From Gnetum montanum (taxonomy: Eukaryota; Streptophyta; Gnetopsida; Gnetales; Gnetaceae), in assembly GCA_015680685.1 (NCBI GenBank), contig MNCI01014219.1, forward strand, positions 65,055-129,054: a stretch of 64,000 nt of DNA, written 5' to 3'. Below the pieces are notes generated by a model. That model saw nothing but the letters and a program-made list of their open reading frames with translations, did no database searches and was not told where the DNA came from. Of the stretch, positions 44,854 through 56,902 are shown in pieces. The position numbers and the translations under genes are program-made. Position 1 is the stretch's first letter. Each line of letters begins with the position of its first letter.

Positions 44854-47640
44854 ATGTTAGTCCTAAGTACACTCATTATCTTGCCCATCCAACAGGAGAC
44901 CAAAATTGACAACCTTGGGAATCTTGTAATGGCAGAGCTGAGGCAATCCCTAAGGCTACGTGGTCAAGACCTAGGGTACACTATGCTAAGCAATGAGAAA
45001 TACAACTTTTTATGCATAAAGATTCAAGCAAGGCTATCTGTAGACTACTTGGACATGGAAGCAAAACAAAACCACAAACTAATCCATCAGAATGGATGGG
45101 AGTATATCCCCTCCTCACTTGATATTATCCCACTCACAGAGCCCTACCATTGGATGTTAGCCCAGCTCATTAGAGTAGGCGAGCATTACGTAGGAATGGA
45201 CTATGAGGAGCCCCTATAGGAAGAAGAGGATGAGTTCAAAGCTTGCTCTGAGCACAAGGTCTCTTTCCACACTGTCTTCCAATGAGCGACCACTAGTTTG
45301 GATCTTTTGTAGTCTCATTCACTTGTTCTCCTTGAGATGATCATAGTGCCTACAACTTCCTACTTTGCCAGGCCTAGGTCAATGCCTATGATCGTGACAC
45401 CTTAGACACAACATACACATTATGATGTAGTAGCCTCCTTTAGCTTACTCTTCATAACATCATTGCCATCCATTTAGCCATCACTACCCATAGCAACTGG
45501 ATCAGCACAACCATGCATCCACACAGGGCCCATCTCTAGGCCCCAAGTGACTTAGGCATCCTATGTCTTGCCTATTTCATCAATGCCCCTAGCATCAGCC
45601 CAACCCATGTATGACTTGCCTACTCCAATCACCGTCCCTACAACATGGCTAATGCATTAATCACATTCTGCAATTCCGTAACCCACAACCAGGCCATGGA
45701 CCACACAACTAGTCCAACAAAAAATTGCACAACTAGAATAGTTGGCTGGAATGTCTTAAAACTTAGACTAGGTATTCCAAATGATCCAAAGGCTGATAAA
45801 AGAGGTGAAGTGACTTAAAGCTGCCTCCTCCAAAACTATCAAAGTGGTGGACTTATATTAGGAAAACCCTATAAGTCCTGTGGTCCCTCCTCTAACTCTT
45901 CCAACTGGGGTCCCATTGCCTCCATTAACCAAATACAATGGTGAGCGGGGCACCAATGGATATTTGATCATATTTAGGTTAGAGTGCCTCCTATTGCAAA
46001 CATGGCTGCATGTCATCATACGTGTGTTAGCCATGTCACTCATTGGAAAAGTGTTAGATTGCTACTATGCGCTATCTAGAAGCTCCATCTCCTCTTTAGA
46101 GGACCTCTTGGGCCAATTCGTGATGTGCTTCAAATACAACTTGAAGCTAAAGATGACCTTGGACCAACTAATGCAAGTGAAGTAGGGTCACGTAGAGCCT
46201 ATGCAAAAGTTCATTTAGCATTGGAGTGCCTTGTTGAATGAAATACGAGAGTCAATAGTCGAAGTGCATCTCTTGGAAATTTTTAAGGATGTAGTCAACA
46301 ACTTCATAAAGTCAAAATTGTATTACTTAGGCTTACAATTCCTAAGCCAAGCCTTTGCCCACACAAAGAGCATACAAGATGTGGCAAAAGCTAGTAGGGA
46401 TCCAACCTATGTGTTCTACAAAAACTAGCAAGCAAGGAGGGACAAGAAAAATGGAAAGTAGAATGAAATGGTGGAGATTTTGGCCAAAGATGCCAAAGTA
46501 ACCAACCTAAGGCCAATGGCTAGGTAGCCTAGAGCCCAGGCTAATAACAAAGTTGCCAACCCTAGCACAAGGGCAACCAACTAGACTACATCCTTGGTGG
46601 CCACAACGCAAGCTATTCCAAGGCCTAACTTTGAGCACAAGAATTATTCTAAGTATACCCTATTGTAAAACCTTTAGAGCTACTAGATCAACTGTTAAAA
46701 GCTACATGCATCTAGTACAAGCAAATGTCCAAGGATACCTACAAGAAACATGATAGATATTGCAAGCTACTAAGGAATCCCATGTTGGCAACACCAAACA
46801 AGTTCCTAGTCCCAAGGCATTTTAGGCTGGATCGATTTTGCCACTACCAGTAGTTGCCCAGCCATAACAGTAATTTTTGCATAGCCTTGTAGGGTGATCT
46901 ATAAAGGATGATTGAGAGAGGTGAGTTGGTACTTGACACTGTAAACCTGGTTAGGCCTCAAAACTAGTCTATGAGGGTGTATAATGACCTTCTAAATGTA
47001 GATGATGTTGGCTATGTCATAAATGCTATTAGTGTTAATGACAACCTAGAATTGGTGCAGTAGCCATTCATGGTCCAGGTGCCCTCTAGTAGCACAGGGT
47101 TCCCTTGGACCCCATAGATTTGAGACCCCCTTTCATTGTTAGAGTGCCACCTCAAGCAACCACAACATCCTTTGTAGTTAGGGTCCTCCTACAAGTTGCA
47201 TCAACAATAACAATTTAGCCACCCTTCATCATCCAAGTGACATAGCATGCTAGCCCCTCACTTGCCTAAAACCTAGTAGTGGAAAATGCATTGGTTCCTT
47301 CCTTTCCAAGGGGTAATCTTGTTGGCAACATTGGTAGGCCCTCGAGGTGGCAACACAAAAGACCTAATGAGCATCTCACAGACAAGATGGGTAGGCAACA
47401 TCAAAACCAAAGAGTGCTAGGTGCACCAAAATTAGTTCCCATATTTGTGGTCCCCATGGCCAAAAGAACTAAAGAGGCCACAACTAGCAAATCCCAAGAG
47501 AGCATCGAGGTCCCTAAAAAAACTAGGCAAACAAAGCCTAAGTCACCTCTGCAAGAGATCCATTTCTTGGGCCACATGGAAGAAGTTAAGGCCAGCAAAA
47601 ACATGGCTGATGGCAAAGATTTCATGGATGTGTTAGTTTA
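44854..47640 (+). pseudogene. RLG-4 gag remnant
   Basis: Open frame 44,854-45,219 (MLVLSTLIILP..., with an internal ATG at 44,931 that aligns better to RLG-5). The capsid-type domain at 45,880-46,185 (PTGVPLPPLTKYNGERG; LAMSLIGKVLDCYYAL; SSISSLEDLLGQF) matches Tat gag. A second frame lies at 46,231-46,428. A zinc-finger-like block near 46,835 reads RFCHYQ-LPSHNSNFC, followed by RMIERGELVLDTVN, a Tat-type post-knuckle motif. Stops (CAG to TAG and similar) split the frame, but long stretches stay readable. Proline/lysine-rich frames at 47,279-47,641 lead into protease. Confidence 0.75.
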
Positions 47641-47699
47641 AGTCAAATAGGTGCTTGAATAGAAAAACACAACACTGAGCTTGTATGACTTGATCATAA

Positions 47700-48360
47700 T
47701 GTCATCTACCCATTGCGAAGCACTAGTGTGGATGTTGACCTCCATTCCTATTATGGAGGATATCCCTATAGATGAGAACTCCATCCATGTAGTGATGTTA
47801 CCCCTTGCACCACAAGAATGAAGTTCCACATCCCTTGCATTTCGTGATGAAGTAATTAAGGTTAATCCTGAGAGGAACAAGGTCATAATAGCTCCTATGT
47901 TCATTACCATACACATTCGGCAATGTAAGATTCACAGAGTGCACATTGATGATGGAGTAGCAAAAAATGTTATACCATACACCATTGTGAACAAGCTAGG
48001 TCTAATAGACCAAATACCATGTGCTTGAAATCCTTCAATGAATCACATGTCATCATTAGGTGCACCGTAACTATAGCTTTTGTAGCAAGGAAGAAATTCC
48101 CCACCATTGCCAAATTCATTGTCATCGAAGAGATGCTAGGCTTTAACCTGATATTAGGTAGAGCTTGGCTAGCCTAGTTACAAGTTTTCTCCCCTCCAAT
48201 TCATCAAGAGATCCACCTTCCATACAAAGGCGGTGAGGTTATCATCTATGGTGATAACGTTGCCTCTTTGGCCATCAACAACATAGATATGGAGCAAGGG
48301 TTAGATGTTGAGTTTCCTGATGATGTGCCTATGGTAGATAATGAAATGCATGAGGCTAAC
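47700..48360 (+). pseudogene. RLG-4 protease remnant
   Basis: Reads SIPIMEDIPIDENSIHVVML, IKVNPERNKVIIAPMFI, KIHRVHIDDGVAKNVIPYTI (retropepsin active-site block), then FIVIEEMLGFNLILGRAWLA (usual YN-LLGR-WL) and IHQEIHLPYKGGEVII. The same blocks up to VH-DD occur in RLG-5 at 58,755-58,985. Stops present. Confidence 0.7.
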
Positions 48361-48779
48361 CTACCTGAAAGGTAGTAGAAGTCAATGATCTCCCAGAGGA
48401 TGCCCTTTGGGCAAAGTTGCCCTTTAACTTAGCAAGCAAAGGTTAAGGGGATTACTGGATAGTGTAATCCAGACCTTATGCACCTCCTGACCCATACTAG
48501 GTTAAGAAGAAATTGCGTAACTAAGGCATCCCTTTAGTCCAAAACATGCTAGGTTCTTGCGTGCTATTCACTTCTGCATGCACTGTACCTTACTGTCTAC
48601 TTATGTTGCATTTGTGTTACATGTAGCATGTTATTTGCATTTAGCTTGATTGGTTAGATTGTGCATTTATTTGCTTAGTTTGCACATTCATCCACTTTGT
48701 TTATGCATTTTCTTGTTAGTTTACACTTCCACAGTTACTACTTTAATGCATGAAAAATATCAAAATGCATAAAATCATA

Positions 48780-49140
48780 AAAGCCAAAATTACAAAAAGA
48801 GAGGTAGCAATGCATGACCTGCTATGGCCTTAAATTGGAAATGCTGTAGCCCAAAATGACCTAAAACTATTGCTTTTAATCCCCTCGTAGAGGCCCAAAA
48901 TGACCTTAAACTACTACCATGGCCCACAATGGCCTTAAATTAGGTGAGTCCATGGTTCACTATGGTCTTAAATTGGCAATGTTGTGGCCCGGAATGGTCT
49001 AAAACTATCGTTGTGGCCCAGAATGGCCTAAAACTATCATCTTTAATCCTCTTTCTATGGCCCAGAATTGCCCTTAAACTACCTCCTTGGCCTGTCAAGG
49101 ATTTAAGCTAACAATGGACTCGCTACGGCTTGGAATGGCT
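48780..49140 (+). repeat. Diverged repeat array GGCCCANAATGGCCTTAAACTA
   Basis: About nine irregular copies of a module of about 30-45 bp with TGGCCCAGAATGGCC and TTAAACTA. The tail motif resembles the module of the 53,450-54,060 array. Confidence 0.6.
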
Positions 49141-49305
49141 TAGTATTGCTATGACTTACAATGGCCCAGACTTGCATACGATCATCATATAGGGATAAAA
49201 GTTTGCATTTAGCAAATGTAATATGAATAGAAATACATAGCATGAATAGCATCACATGGCAAAAATGTAGCAACAAAGCTGAATGGGAGGTACATCTTGT
49301 CATGC

Positions 49306-50545
49306 TCAACTAGTAGCACTAGGTGGGCATCGAGGTTCTACTTCCTCTATTGGGTTGCTAGGGCCTATAGCATCACCTGGTACCTGCCACAACCATTAAC
49401 AAATATGCATAGTTAGTAATCAAGCATGCATTATTCAACTTAACTCAAAACATAAAAAGCATAAAAAACCAATGCACTAGAAACTAACTTGGTAGTGTCC
49501 CACATTAGTAAGCTTTGGAGGTAACTTTCCAAGGCTAGCCTCTAAGTGATAGAGGATCTTGGCTTTGAAGAGTTACATCTAGTCTTCTTGGTCAAAGTCA
49601 ATACTCACAAAGGTTTTGCCTTTGTTTGCAGTAGTCCATGCGGGTGGCTCCATGGAAAATGTAGTAGAAGAGTCCTCTCTAGAGGGGGTGATGATCTACC
49701 TCATGGGAGAGTCACTCACAACTGTACAGTATGTGAACAATTCATACACTTGCTTCCCACAAGTTGCCTCAAGAGAGATCTCAACATAGCAATGTTCAGT
49801 AGACTCTTCCTTGTACCATCATAGGTATGCATCACACTCCCACTTTTATGGATGCTTATGATTATTCTGCATCTGTTTCCATCGACAAACCTTTATGCTA
49901 TAATTCTTCAAATCTTGATTCTTCTGAGCAAGCAAATCCATTTGGAAATGCTACTCTTCTAGCTCCTGCATGGCCTTTTTCTTACCTCTGAGAGCTATCT
50001 AATACTTAGCATACTCAATCTTAGAGGTACACCAAGTGTCATCTCCCCATAATTTAGCCGCTATGAAGTCATATCTAGATTGAAGATCCTTGATCTTCTC
50101 ATCTTGGCTAGTCACCCTCGCTTATAGTTCATGCACATGTTTTCATAGGTGCTCATTAGAGCACTTGTAGACCCATAACAACTTTGCACAAGAAAGCACA
50201 CACTTGTTAGATGTCTCATACATGTGGCAAGGGACTTGATCAACTTCAAGAGAAAGGTTGGGCAAGGCATCCATCCTTGCCACATTGATTGGATCCCATT
50301 GTAGCTTAGGACCTATAGACATACAACAACGTATCAATCTTAGCCAAAATCTAAGCATTTAAGCAATAATTAGGATAGCATAAAGTGGAATAGCATTGCA
50401 TGCATACCTAGCTCTAGGTTTGCTTAGCACAAGTGGTCCACCATGTGCTCAATAAGACCTTCCATGAAGGTAAGTTTATTCAGCATCTCTACCAATGGTT
50501 TCATTTGGTAGGTAGATGTAGGACCACTGATGGGAATATCTAACA
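49306..50545 (-). pseudogene. Antisense spliced gene fragment inside RLG-4
   Basis: Three minus-strand exons. Exon A, 50,408-50,545, is preceded by a pyrimidine-rich tract ending TTGCAG. Intron 50,313-50,407 (95 bp) runs GTATGC...TATAG. Exon B is 49,489-50,312. Intron 49,384-49,488 (105 bp) runs GTTAGT...GGCAG with a branch-like TTACTAAC. Exon C, 49,306-49,383, ends in TGA. Joined, the exons total 1,040 bases, that is two bases plus 346 codons in one frame, with no frameshift. About ten in-frame stops are TAA, TAG or TGA where CAA, CAG or CGA would be expected from C-to-T change. The middle is coiled-coil-like (SQDEKIKDLQSRYDFI; KKAMQELEE), and the tail is acidic and Pro-rich (SNPIEEVEPRCPPSATS). 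The family is not recognised. It runs opposite to RLG-4 between protease and RT, and its 5' exons are cut off at the RT junction. Captured host gene fragment or element antisense gene; I cannot decide. Confidence 0.7.
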
Positions 50546-50585
50546 CTGCAATACAATGATGGAATTAAAAAATGACCTGACATAG

Positions 50586-51180
50586 CTCGAAATACCTAAA
50601 TAAGGCAACCATCAAATACGATTTCCTATTGCCTACTATTGATCAATTGATCGATACCACCACTAGACATGCCTTGGTGTCCTTCATGGATGGGTTCTTG
50701 GGCTACAACCAAATTAGGATCAACCCAGAGCACCATCTCAATACAACCTTCATGACCCCCTGGGATATGTTTTGCTGCACAATGATGCCATTTAGACTGA
50801 AGAATGTAGGAGCAACATACCAACGAGCAATGACATACATCTTTAGTAACTACATGCTCAGTTTGCTCAATGAATACATAGATGATATTGCAGTTAAGTC
50901 CAAAGTGGTCCACAACAATGTAAATGACTTAGACTTAGTGCTTAAACATTTCTTAAAACACGAGCTTAGGTTAAACCCCAAGAAATGTGTTTTCGATGTT
51001 AGAATGAGTAGGATGCTTAGCTTTGTAGTATTCGAAGTAGGTATACCCGTAGATTTTAGCAAGGTTAAGGCCATAACCAACTTAGCACCACTAGCTAACC
51101 TTAAGGAGCTACAAGGGTTGCAAGGTAGAATACAATTCATACATAGGTTTATCACCCGGTTAACTAACAAGCTGTAACTA
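50586..51180 (+). pseudogene. RLG-4 reverse transcriptase (N-terminal part missing)
   Basis: Starts abruptly at LNKATIKYDFLLPTIDQLI (usual DLNKA--KD-FPLP-ID). The preceding RT blocks (V-KK-G-WR-CVDY) are not found upstream. It continues DGFLGYNQIRINPE, TTFMTPWDMFCCTMMPFRLK, ATYQRAMTYIF, then an intact active site LNEYIDDIAVKSK, LRLNPKKCVFDV, AITNLAPLANLKELQGLQG and FIHRFI. The frame 50,629-51,177 has no stop, so this is the best preserved coding block of the window. Minus frames here are shadows. Confidence 0.85.
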
Positions 51181-51259
51181 ATGCAACATTTGCTCAAGAA
51201 AGGAGCCCACTTCAAGTGGATAGCTCAATGCCAACATTAAGCAAGAGCTAGCACAACTA

Positions 51260-51640
51260 CCTATGGTCCATCCTCCACAAGGAGATAAGCCTTTTTACAT
51301 TTGCCTTGCCACTTTCGACATGTCCATTACTTCTCTACTTTGCCAAAAGTGAGATGATGATGTAGAGATCCTAGTTTACTACCTAAGTCATGCATTAGTA
51401 GCCCATGAAATGAGATACAATGAAATGGAGAAGTATTGCCTTGCCCTAGTCTTCTCACTAAAGAAGTGAAAGCATTACCTCTTTTATAGCCAAGTTAACA
51501 TCATTTGCAAGAATAACATACTCTAAGCTATAAGAACAAATATCTATGAAAGTAGTTGCATTGCATAGTAGAAAGTAATAACATTGGTGTTTAACCTACA
51601 TTATATCATGCAAGCCTCAATGAAAGGTCAAGTAATAGCA
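51260..51640 (+). pseudogene. RLG-4 RNase H remnant
   Basis: FYICLATFDMSITSLLCQK, ILVYYLSHALVAHEMRYNEM, EKYCLALVFSLKK-KHYLFY match the RNase H after RT in Tat elements. Stops present. Confidence 0.7.
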
Positions 51641-51699
51641 CCACAACTCATGACTTGACTAGTAGATGATCAAGCTACCATAGACCCTGAGTTCTTGGA

Positions 51700-52130
51700 G
51701 GAGCATGTTAGCAGTATTAGCCAAGTGCTCAACAACTATGAGGCACTCTTGCATTTTGATGAAGCTTCAACCTCTCAAGGGGGTAGTGCTACTACTATTA
51801 TTACATTTGCCTCTAGGAAGATTTGACCCTTTGCATATCATTTTGCATTTTCTTTCACCAACAACATGATGGAGTACGAAGGTCTCATCCAAGGCATCCT
51901 AACAACACACAACCTAGGGATCCAACGCATAGTAATTCAAGGTGATTCAAAAATAGTGGTCAATAAGGTAGTTGAAGTTTATGCTTGCAAAGCACAACAT
52001 TTATAGCCTTACTACGACTTGGAAAAACACTTGCTTTGATACTTTGTAGTTGCTGATGTACAAAATGTTCCTCAAAGTGAAAATTCCATTGCGGATGCAC
52101 TTGCAACATTACCCCTTAGCATAACACCTA
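51700..52130 (+). pseudogene. RLG-4 archaeal-type RNase H
   Basis: EALLHFDEASTSQGGSA, then FAFSFTNNMMEYEGLIQGIL, IQRIVIQGDSKIVVNKV, DLEKHLL and VQNVPQSENSIADALATL. The Asp, Glu and Asp expected at the active site are all present (FDEA, YEGL, GDSK). Its place after RNase H is the usual Tat arrangement, unlike RLG-2. Confidence 0.8.
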
Positions 52131-52429
52131 ACATGTTCAATGCATTACCCACCTTGGTGGCATATTGCACCACAGCTGTCATGCAAACCAGCGAAGATGC
52201 ATCCATAGCCATAGTTATCACCACCCACGTAAAAGAGTGGTATGATGACATCAAGGTGTACTTTCGACAAGGTGAGCCCCCATAACACATAACTGCTACT
52301 CTAAAGGATGCAATATGCAAACATTTGTGGTAGTATGTCATCATAGCCAATAACACGTTATGTAACAAATCCTATGATGACATACTACTAATCGGTGTAA
52401 GCAAAATTAAAGCAAAAACAATCATTGAG

Positions 52430-53418
52430 CAAGTTCATGGAGGATGATGCAGAGGTCACATAGCACCTAGGGCAATTGTAGCAAAAATTAGAAAGCTAGG
52501 CTACTATTGGTCTTACATGAAGAGTAGCTACATTTGGAAAGTCAAAATGTGCGACACTTATTAGTGGCATAGCAACTTAATGCACATTCCACCAATTGAA
52601 TTGCACACAATGCAGATCACATGGCTGTTCCAATGCTGGGTCCTGGACATCATTGGACTCATAATGCCCAAGTTCTTTGTAGGGCATAGCTTCATAATAA
52701 TTGCAATAGAATATTTTACCAAGTGGGCTAAAGTTATTCCCTTAGGAAGATGACATCACAGTAGGTTTGCAAGTTTGTGTTAGACAATATAGTAACCTAT
52801 TTCAGCTTGCCCATGACCATAGTAATGGATAATGGACCATAGTTTAGTTTCACCAAAACCAAAGCCTTTTGTGAGCACTTCAGCATCAAGGACTTCTTTT
52901 CATTGCCATACTACCCTAAGGAAAATGGCTAAGTGAAGGCCACCAGCAAGGGTATCATCAACCTCTTGAAGAAGATGCTAAGCAATAACAAAGGATGATG
53001 GCATGAGTAGCTAGTCTATGCACTTTGAGCCTACCACATGACACATCGAACATTAGTAGGCATGATGCTATATAGCCTCATCTATAGATCTAAAGTAGTT
53101 TTGCCACTTGAATTGCAGGTTTCTTTGCTCTACATAATCCTATCAAATTTCATTGACAAAGTTCAAAACAATGAGTTGAGAACCATAGACCTTGAATCAA
53201 TAGAGGAAGAGCGCATGTGTATGTTTGGTTGCATTGAGTGGTATCAAGGAAAGTAATGGCCATTCATGAATCCACAGATAAATTCTCAGCCAATTGGGAA
53301 GGGCCTTTTCTGGTCACTAAGGCCTATGACAATGAAGCATTCAAGCTTATTGATCAAGAAAAAAATGAGTTTGCTAATGTAGTGAACCATTCGCACTTGA
53401 AGCTATACTATATCTAGC
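52430..53418 (+). pseudogene. RLG-4 integrase remnant
   Basis: Zinc-binding region HGG-CRGHIAPRAIVAK, LGYYWSYM and VKMCDTY-WHSN. Core WVLDIIGLIMPKFFVG, FIIIAIEYFTKWAKVIPL (first catalytic Asp now Glu), IVMDNGP (second Asp kept), LPYYPKENG-VKATSKGI (catalytic Glu now Lys). C-terminal NWEGPFLVTKAYDNEAFKLI and VVNHSHLKLYYI. Frameshifts and stops, including around 52,750-52,950. Confidence 0.8.
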
Positions 53419-53449
53419 ATGCAGCACCACACATCAATCAAGTAAGGTA

Positions 53450-54060
53450 AGTCATCATCCAGTATGATGCTAAATTGGCATAACACATCCGCTATGATGC
53501 TAAAATAGCATAGTTGTCCATTATGTTACGCTACGCACTATCACATGGCGTAACATAGCAGCCCCCTTTTCGTAGGATTGCTACGCCTTGTTGTGCCATG
53601 TAGCTCAGCGTAGCGTAGTAGCACATTATAATGTTAAATTGGTACAACATGTCCTATATGATGCTAAACTAGCATAGTCATCCATTACGATGCTAAACTA
53701 GCATAGTCATCCATTACGATGCTAAACTGGCATAGCTCATCCGTTACAATGTTAAATTGGCACAGCTCATTTGCTAAGATGTTAAACTGGCATAGCTCAT
53801 TTGCTATGACATTAAACTCACATAGCTTGTCTACTATGATGTTAAACTAGCATAGAGGTCCATTATGACTATGAACTAGTAGTCCACCATGACTTTAAAG
53901 TGGCACAACATGTCCACCAAGACATTAAACTAGCACAGAGTAGTCCTCTAGGACTATAAACTAGCATAACACGATCTTCCAGGACCTTAAACTAGGTCCA
54001 ACAGTCTACTAGGACCTTAAACTAGTGAAGTCATGGTCTACCAAGGCCTTAAATTGGATT
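53450..54060 (+). repeat. 29-30 bp tandem array downstream of RLG-4 integrase
   Basis: About 16-18 units of the form GATGCTAAACTAGCATAGTC plus ATCCATTAC, with ATGCTAAACT at 53,661, 53,690 and 53,719 and relatives at 53,749, 53,779, 53,809 and 53,839. Units drift to CTAGGACYTTAAACTAG towards the right end. A GC-rich interruption with many CGTAG/CTACGC motifs lies at 53,520-53,610. Confidence 0.85.
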
Positions 54061-55180
54061 TATGCTTAGCTATTAACAACCTTTTCCATCCTTTTGCAAG
54101 TAAGTGAGTGAGCATACTATAACTGTCCTTCTACACCAAGTGAGCAGGCACACTATAGTTCCAAAATAAAGTAATTGCAATCTACGTATCTTGTGTTACT
54201 AATGTGGCCGTCCACATTTTGTCATGTATAGTATATTTACATTTATGTCTTGTGTGGTTTTCTTGTCTTCTTGGAGTTGTGTTTGCAGGATAAAGCCCTA
54301 GGCAGTTATGCAAAGGTACATCTTATCGTAGTAGCAAGTCGTCACATCACTCCAATGTGCATGATTGGACTAGTTAAACCTCTTAAGAGTGCATATCCCT
54401 ATTATGTTATTATAGCCTACTCACATCTACTCCTATATCTCGATACCCTTTCATTCCTTGCATAGCAAAGATTGCAAACCTTTTTGATTCTCACGTGTTG
54501 TGACCACATGGCATCCTCTTCAAGTCAAACCATATAACCTAAGATGGATGTAACATAAGTCATCCCATGGGGAGCCTTGGTTAGCTAGTCAAAGCCTAGG
54601 TGAATGTAACATAAGTCATTCCAGGGAGGAAACACCTATCATACAAATGTGACATGGTTTTGCAAACAACAAAGCAAATCCCATCTAGTGACACACAACT
54701 CACTTGATGAGAAGCACTTCACAGCAAGCATATAGTAACGTGTAGAGCCCAAAGAAGGTTCACCCTACAAAAAAAAAGAAGAGAAAAAAAGGAAAAAAAA
54801 ACATGTCTCTAAGAAATCTTGTAGCAAAGTAGTTTTGTAGCCAGCCTAGCCTTGAACCTACACCTTGACTCTCTCATAAGCACTCCAATGAGAGGTCAAC
54901 ATTTTTAAGGGCAAGCCACTTTGGTGTCATGGTCACCATCAACCATGATGCCCTTGCATCATAACATCTCATTTGCATCTCATATTTCTTTTTATCCCTA
55001 GCACATCACCTAAATCCTTTACTCTCTCTTCTTCCCTACTATCTAGCATACCACTATCCACAACATTCTTGGACATGATGCAGCGACATCCATCAAGCAC
55101 TCAAGAGTAATGTTGGTGCCAAGTCTGCTATGGCATTTTGCCATTCTTTGTTGATGTCTCTTGGTCCACTCCTCCAGAAG
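54061..55180 (+). other. RLG-4 3' non-coding region
   Basis: No recognisable coding motif. The frame 54,250-54,465 has no family match. A short direct repeat (GATGTAACATAAGTCATYCC) occurs near 54,545 and 54,603. An A-rich stretch spans 54,770-54,803. Confidence 0.5.
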
Positions 55181-55198
55181 TTAACAAAGAGGGACCAA
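55181..55198 (+). promoter_or_regulatory. RLG-4 polypurine tract
   Basis: TTAACAAAGAGGGACCAA directly precedes the 3' LTR start TGAAACACC, the expected place for the plus-strand primer. It is partly eroded. Confidence 0.55.
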
Positions 55199-56902
55199 TG
55201 AAACACCACCAAATCTAGGTTATGGAATCTTGACTATAGATTTTAGCTAAGTGTTGAGACTATGCTCAACCCTAGTTGAGAGCGTAGTCAACCTCTTATG
55301 GAGAGCATAGTCAACATGAAGGCTAGTTTTGCAAATTTTTTCTAAGTGTTGAGACTATGCTCACTCCTAGTTGAGAGCGTAGTCAACCTTTCATGGAGAG
55401 CATAGTCAGCCTCTCATGGAGAGTGTAGTCATCCTCTCATGAAGAGCGTAGTCAGCACGAAGGCCATTTTTTGTAGTTTTGGCTAAGTGTTGAGACTATG
55501 CTCAACCCTAGTTGAGAGTGTAGTCAACCTTTTGTGGAGAGTGTAGTCAGCATGAAGGCTAGTTTTGCAAATTTTTCCTAAGTGTTGAGGCTATGCTCAA
55601 CCCTAGATGAGAGCATAGTTAGCATCTTGTAGGGAGCGTAGTTAGCACAAAGGCCATTTTTTTGCAAATTTTTTCTAAGTCTTGGGACTGCCCTCATCCC
55701 CAGTTGGGAGCATAGTTAACCTCTTGTGGAGAGTGTAGTATGTAAAAACCCATTCTTTCACAAATTTCACCAGCATTGAGACAACACTCTCCCCTAACCC
55801 AAAGCATAGTCAACCTCTCATAGAGAGCATAGTCAGCCAAAACAATCTCCAGAAGCCTCCATAGCATACCAACGATGCTTGGCTCAGCTCCAGAATAAAG
55901 TCAACTCACCTTCAGTGGGTGTAGTCAGCAAGATACTTCTTTTTTCTATTCCCTTTTACCCTAAAATTATAACTATGCCTGACCCCATGGAAGATTGTGG
56001 AGAGCGTAGTCCTATGGAGCATAGTCTCTGGCTTTCATGTTTATAGGTATCTTGCAGTCTTCTCAGCACACACATGTGGTTGGTAGCATAGTCATAGACT
56101 CATAGTCTTGTAGAGTCTGGCAGAGCACAACAAAGCACAACACCACCAGTTGAGTGAAGAGTGTGGTTGGATAAGAGTGTAGTCCCAACCATCCCCTCTA
56201 CCATGTGGCATCCATCCTACATTTTTTGCTAACCCTAAACATATAAATACTTATGTCCTCAAAGTTTTCAGCATTGGAAAATTGAAAGGTTAGCAAAATC
56301 TAAGGAGCACTTGGGAGAAAACCAAAGGCATTTTGTCAAACCAAGAAGAGGCAAAGTTGTAGACCATCGCAGACCCCCATAGCCTAGCAAAACATTGCAG
56401 CCAATGGTACACTATTGCATCCAACTCGGTAGATGTAGACACCTCGACGGAATGCTAGTCTTCATAGCCAAACACCTTGGAGACTATGACTATGCTATCC
56501 ATTGCACCTTTTATATAGTGTGTACCTTCTAATCCCTTTTGGTATTAACTATGCTCAACCCCATTTGGGATGGTGATCTGCTTCTCTCTCTTTCTTTGCA
56601 TTTTTCACATTTTACGTGCATTTTTTGCTATTTTCCTACATAGCTGCACCTAAAACTATGCTCGGGTAGTAGTCTACACATGTTGACACCGCTAACACTA
56701 CCTATACACTTAACATTATCTCGCATCAGCATTGCAGCTAACCATGCTATAGCCTTGTTACATCTAGTAAGTCCTCGTTCGATTGACCAGAGCATTTAGG
56801 GTACCCCATCTCCACCTCTAGTAGGCCCTTGTGTGGATTCGAGGTTAGCTTGTGCACCCATGGAACTTGATGTTCTAGCCTCCAATGTTTTCGATTGCTA
56901 CA
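55199..56902 (+). repeat. RLG-4 3' LTR
   Basis: Partner of 42,593-44,330. TATA box at 56,242-56,249. The 95-bp array starts near 55,249, with units at 55,344, 55,484, 55,580, 55,677 and 55,772. The 140-bp spacing of one unit reflects an extra block of about 45 bp not present in the 5' LTR. It ends GATTGCTACA, followed by the CAAGA target duplication. Confidence 0.85.

Larger units (their letters stand above)
42593..56902 (+). mobile_element. RLG-4: Tat-type Ty3/gypsy retrotransposon
   Basis: Complete-length plus-strand element of 14.3 kb nested in gag of RLG-5. Paired LTRs of about 1.7 kb, a purine tract before the 3' LTR, and target duplication CAAGA. Internal order: gag, protease, a 2.3 kb spacer that carries tandem repeats and an antisense spliced gene fragment, RT, RNase H, archaeal-type RNase H, integrase, tandem array. 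Extra RNase H after RNase H, the gag zinc finger and the size place it in the Tat group (Ogre-like in plan). Stops and integrase changes show it is dead. Confidence 0.85.

Noticed and set aside
50850-51215. 121-codon minus frame overlapping RT
   Set aside because: Shadow of the intact RT frame on the plus strand.
53450-54060. Regular 29-30 bp repeats resembling a CRISPR array
   Set aside because: The repeats are contiguous and drifting, with no unique spacers, and lie inside a plant retrotransposon.
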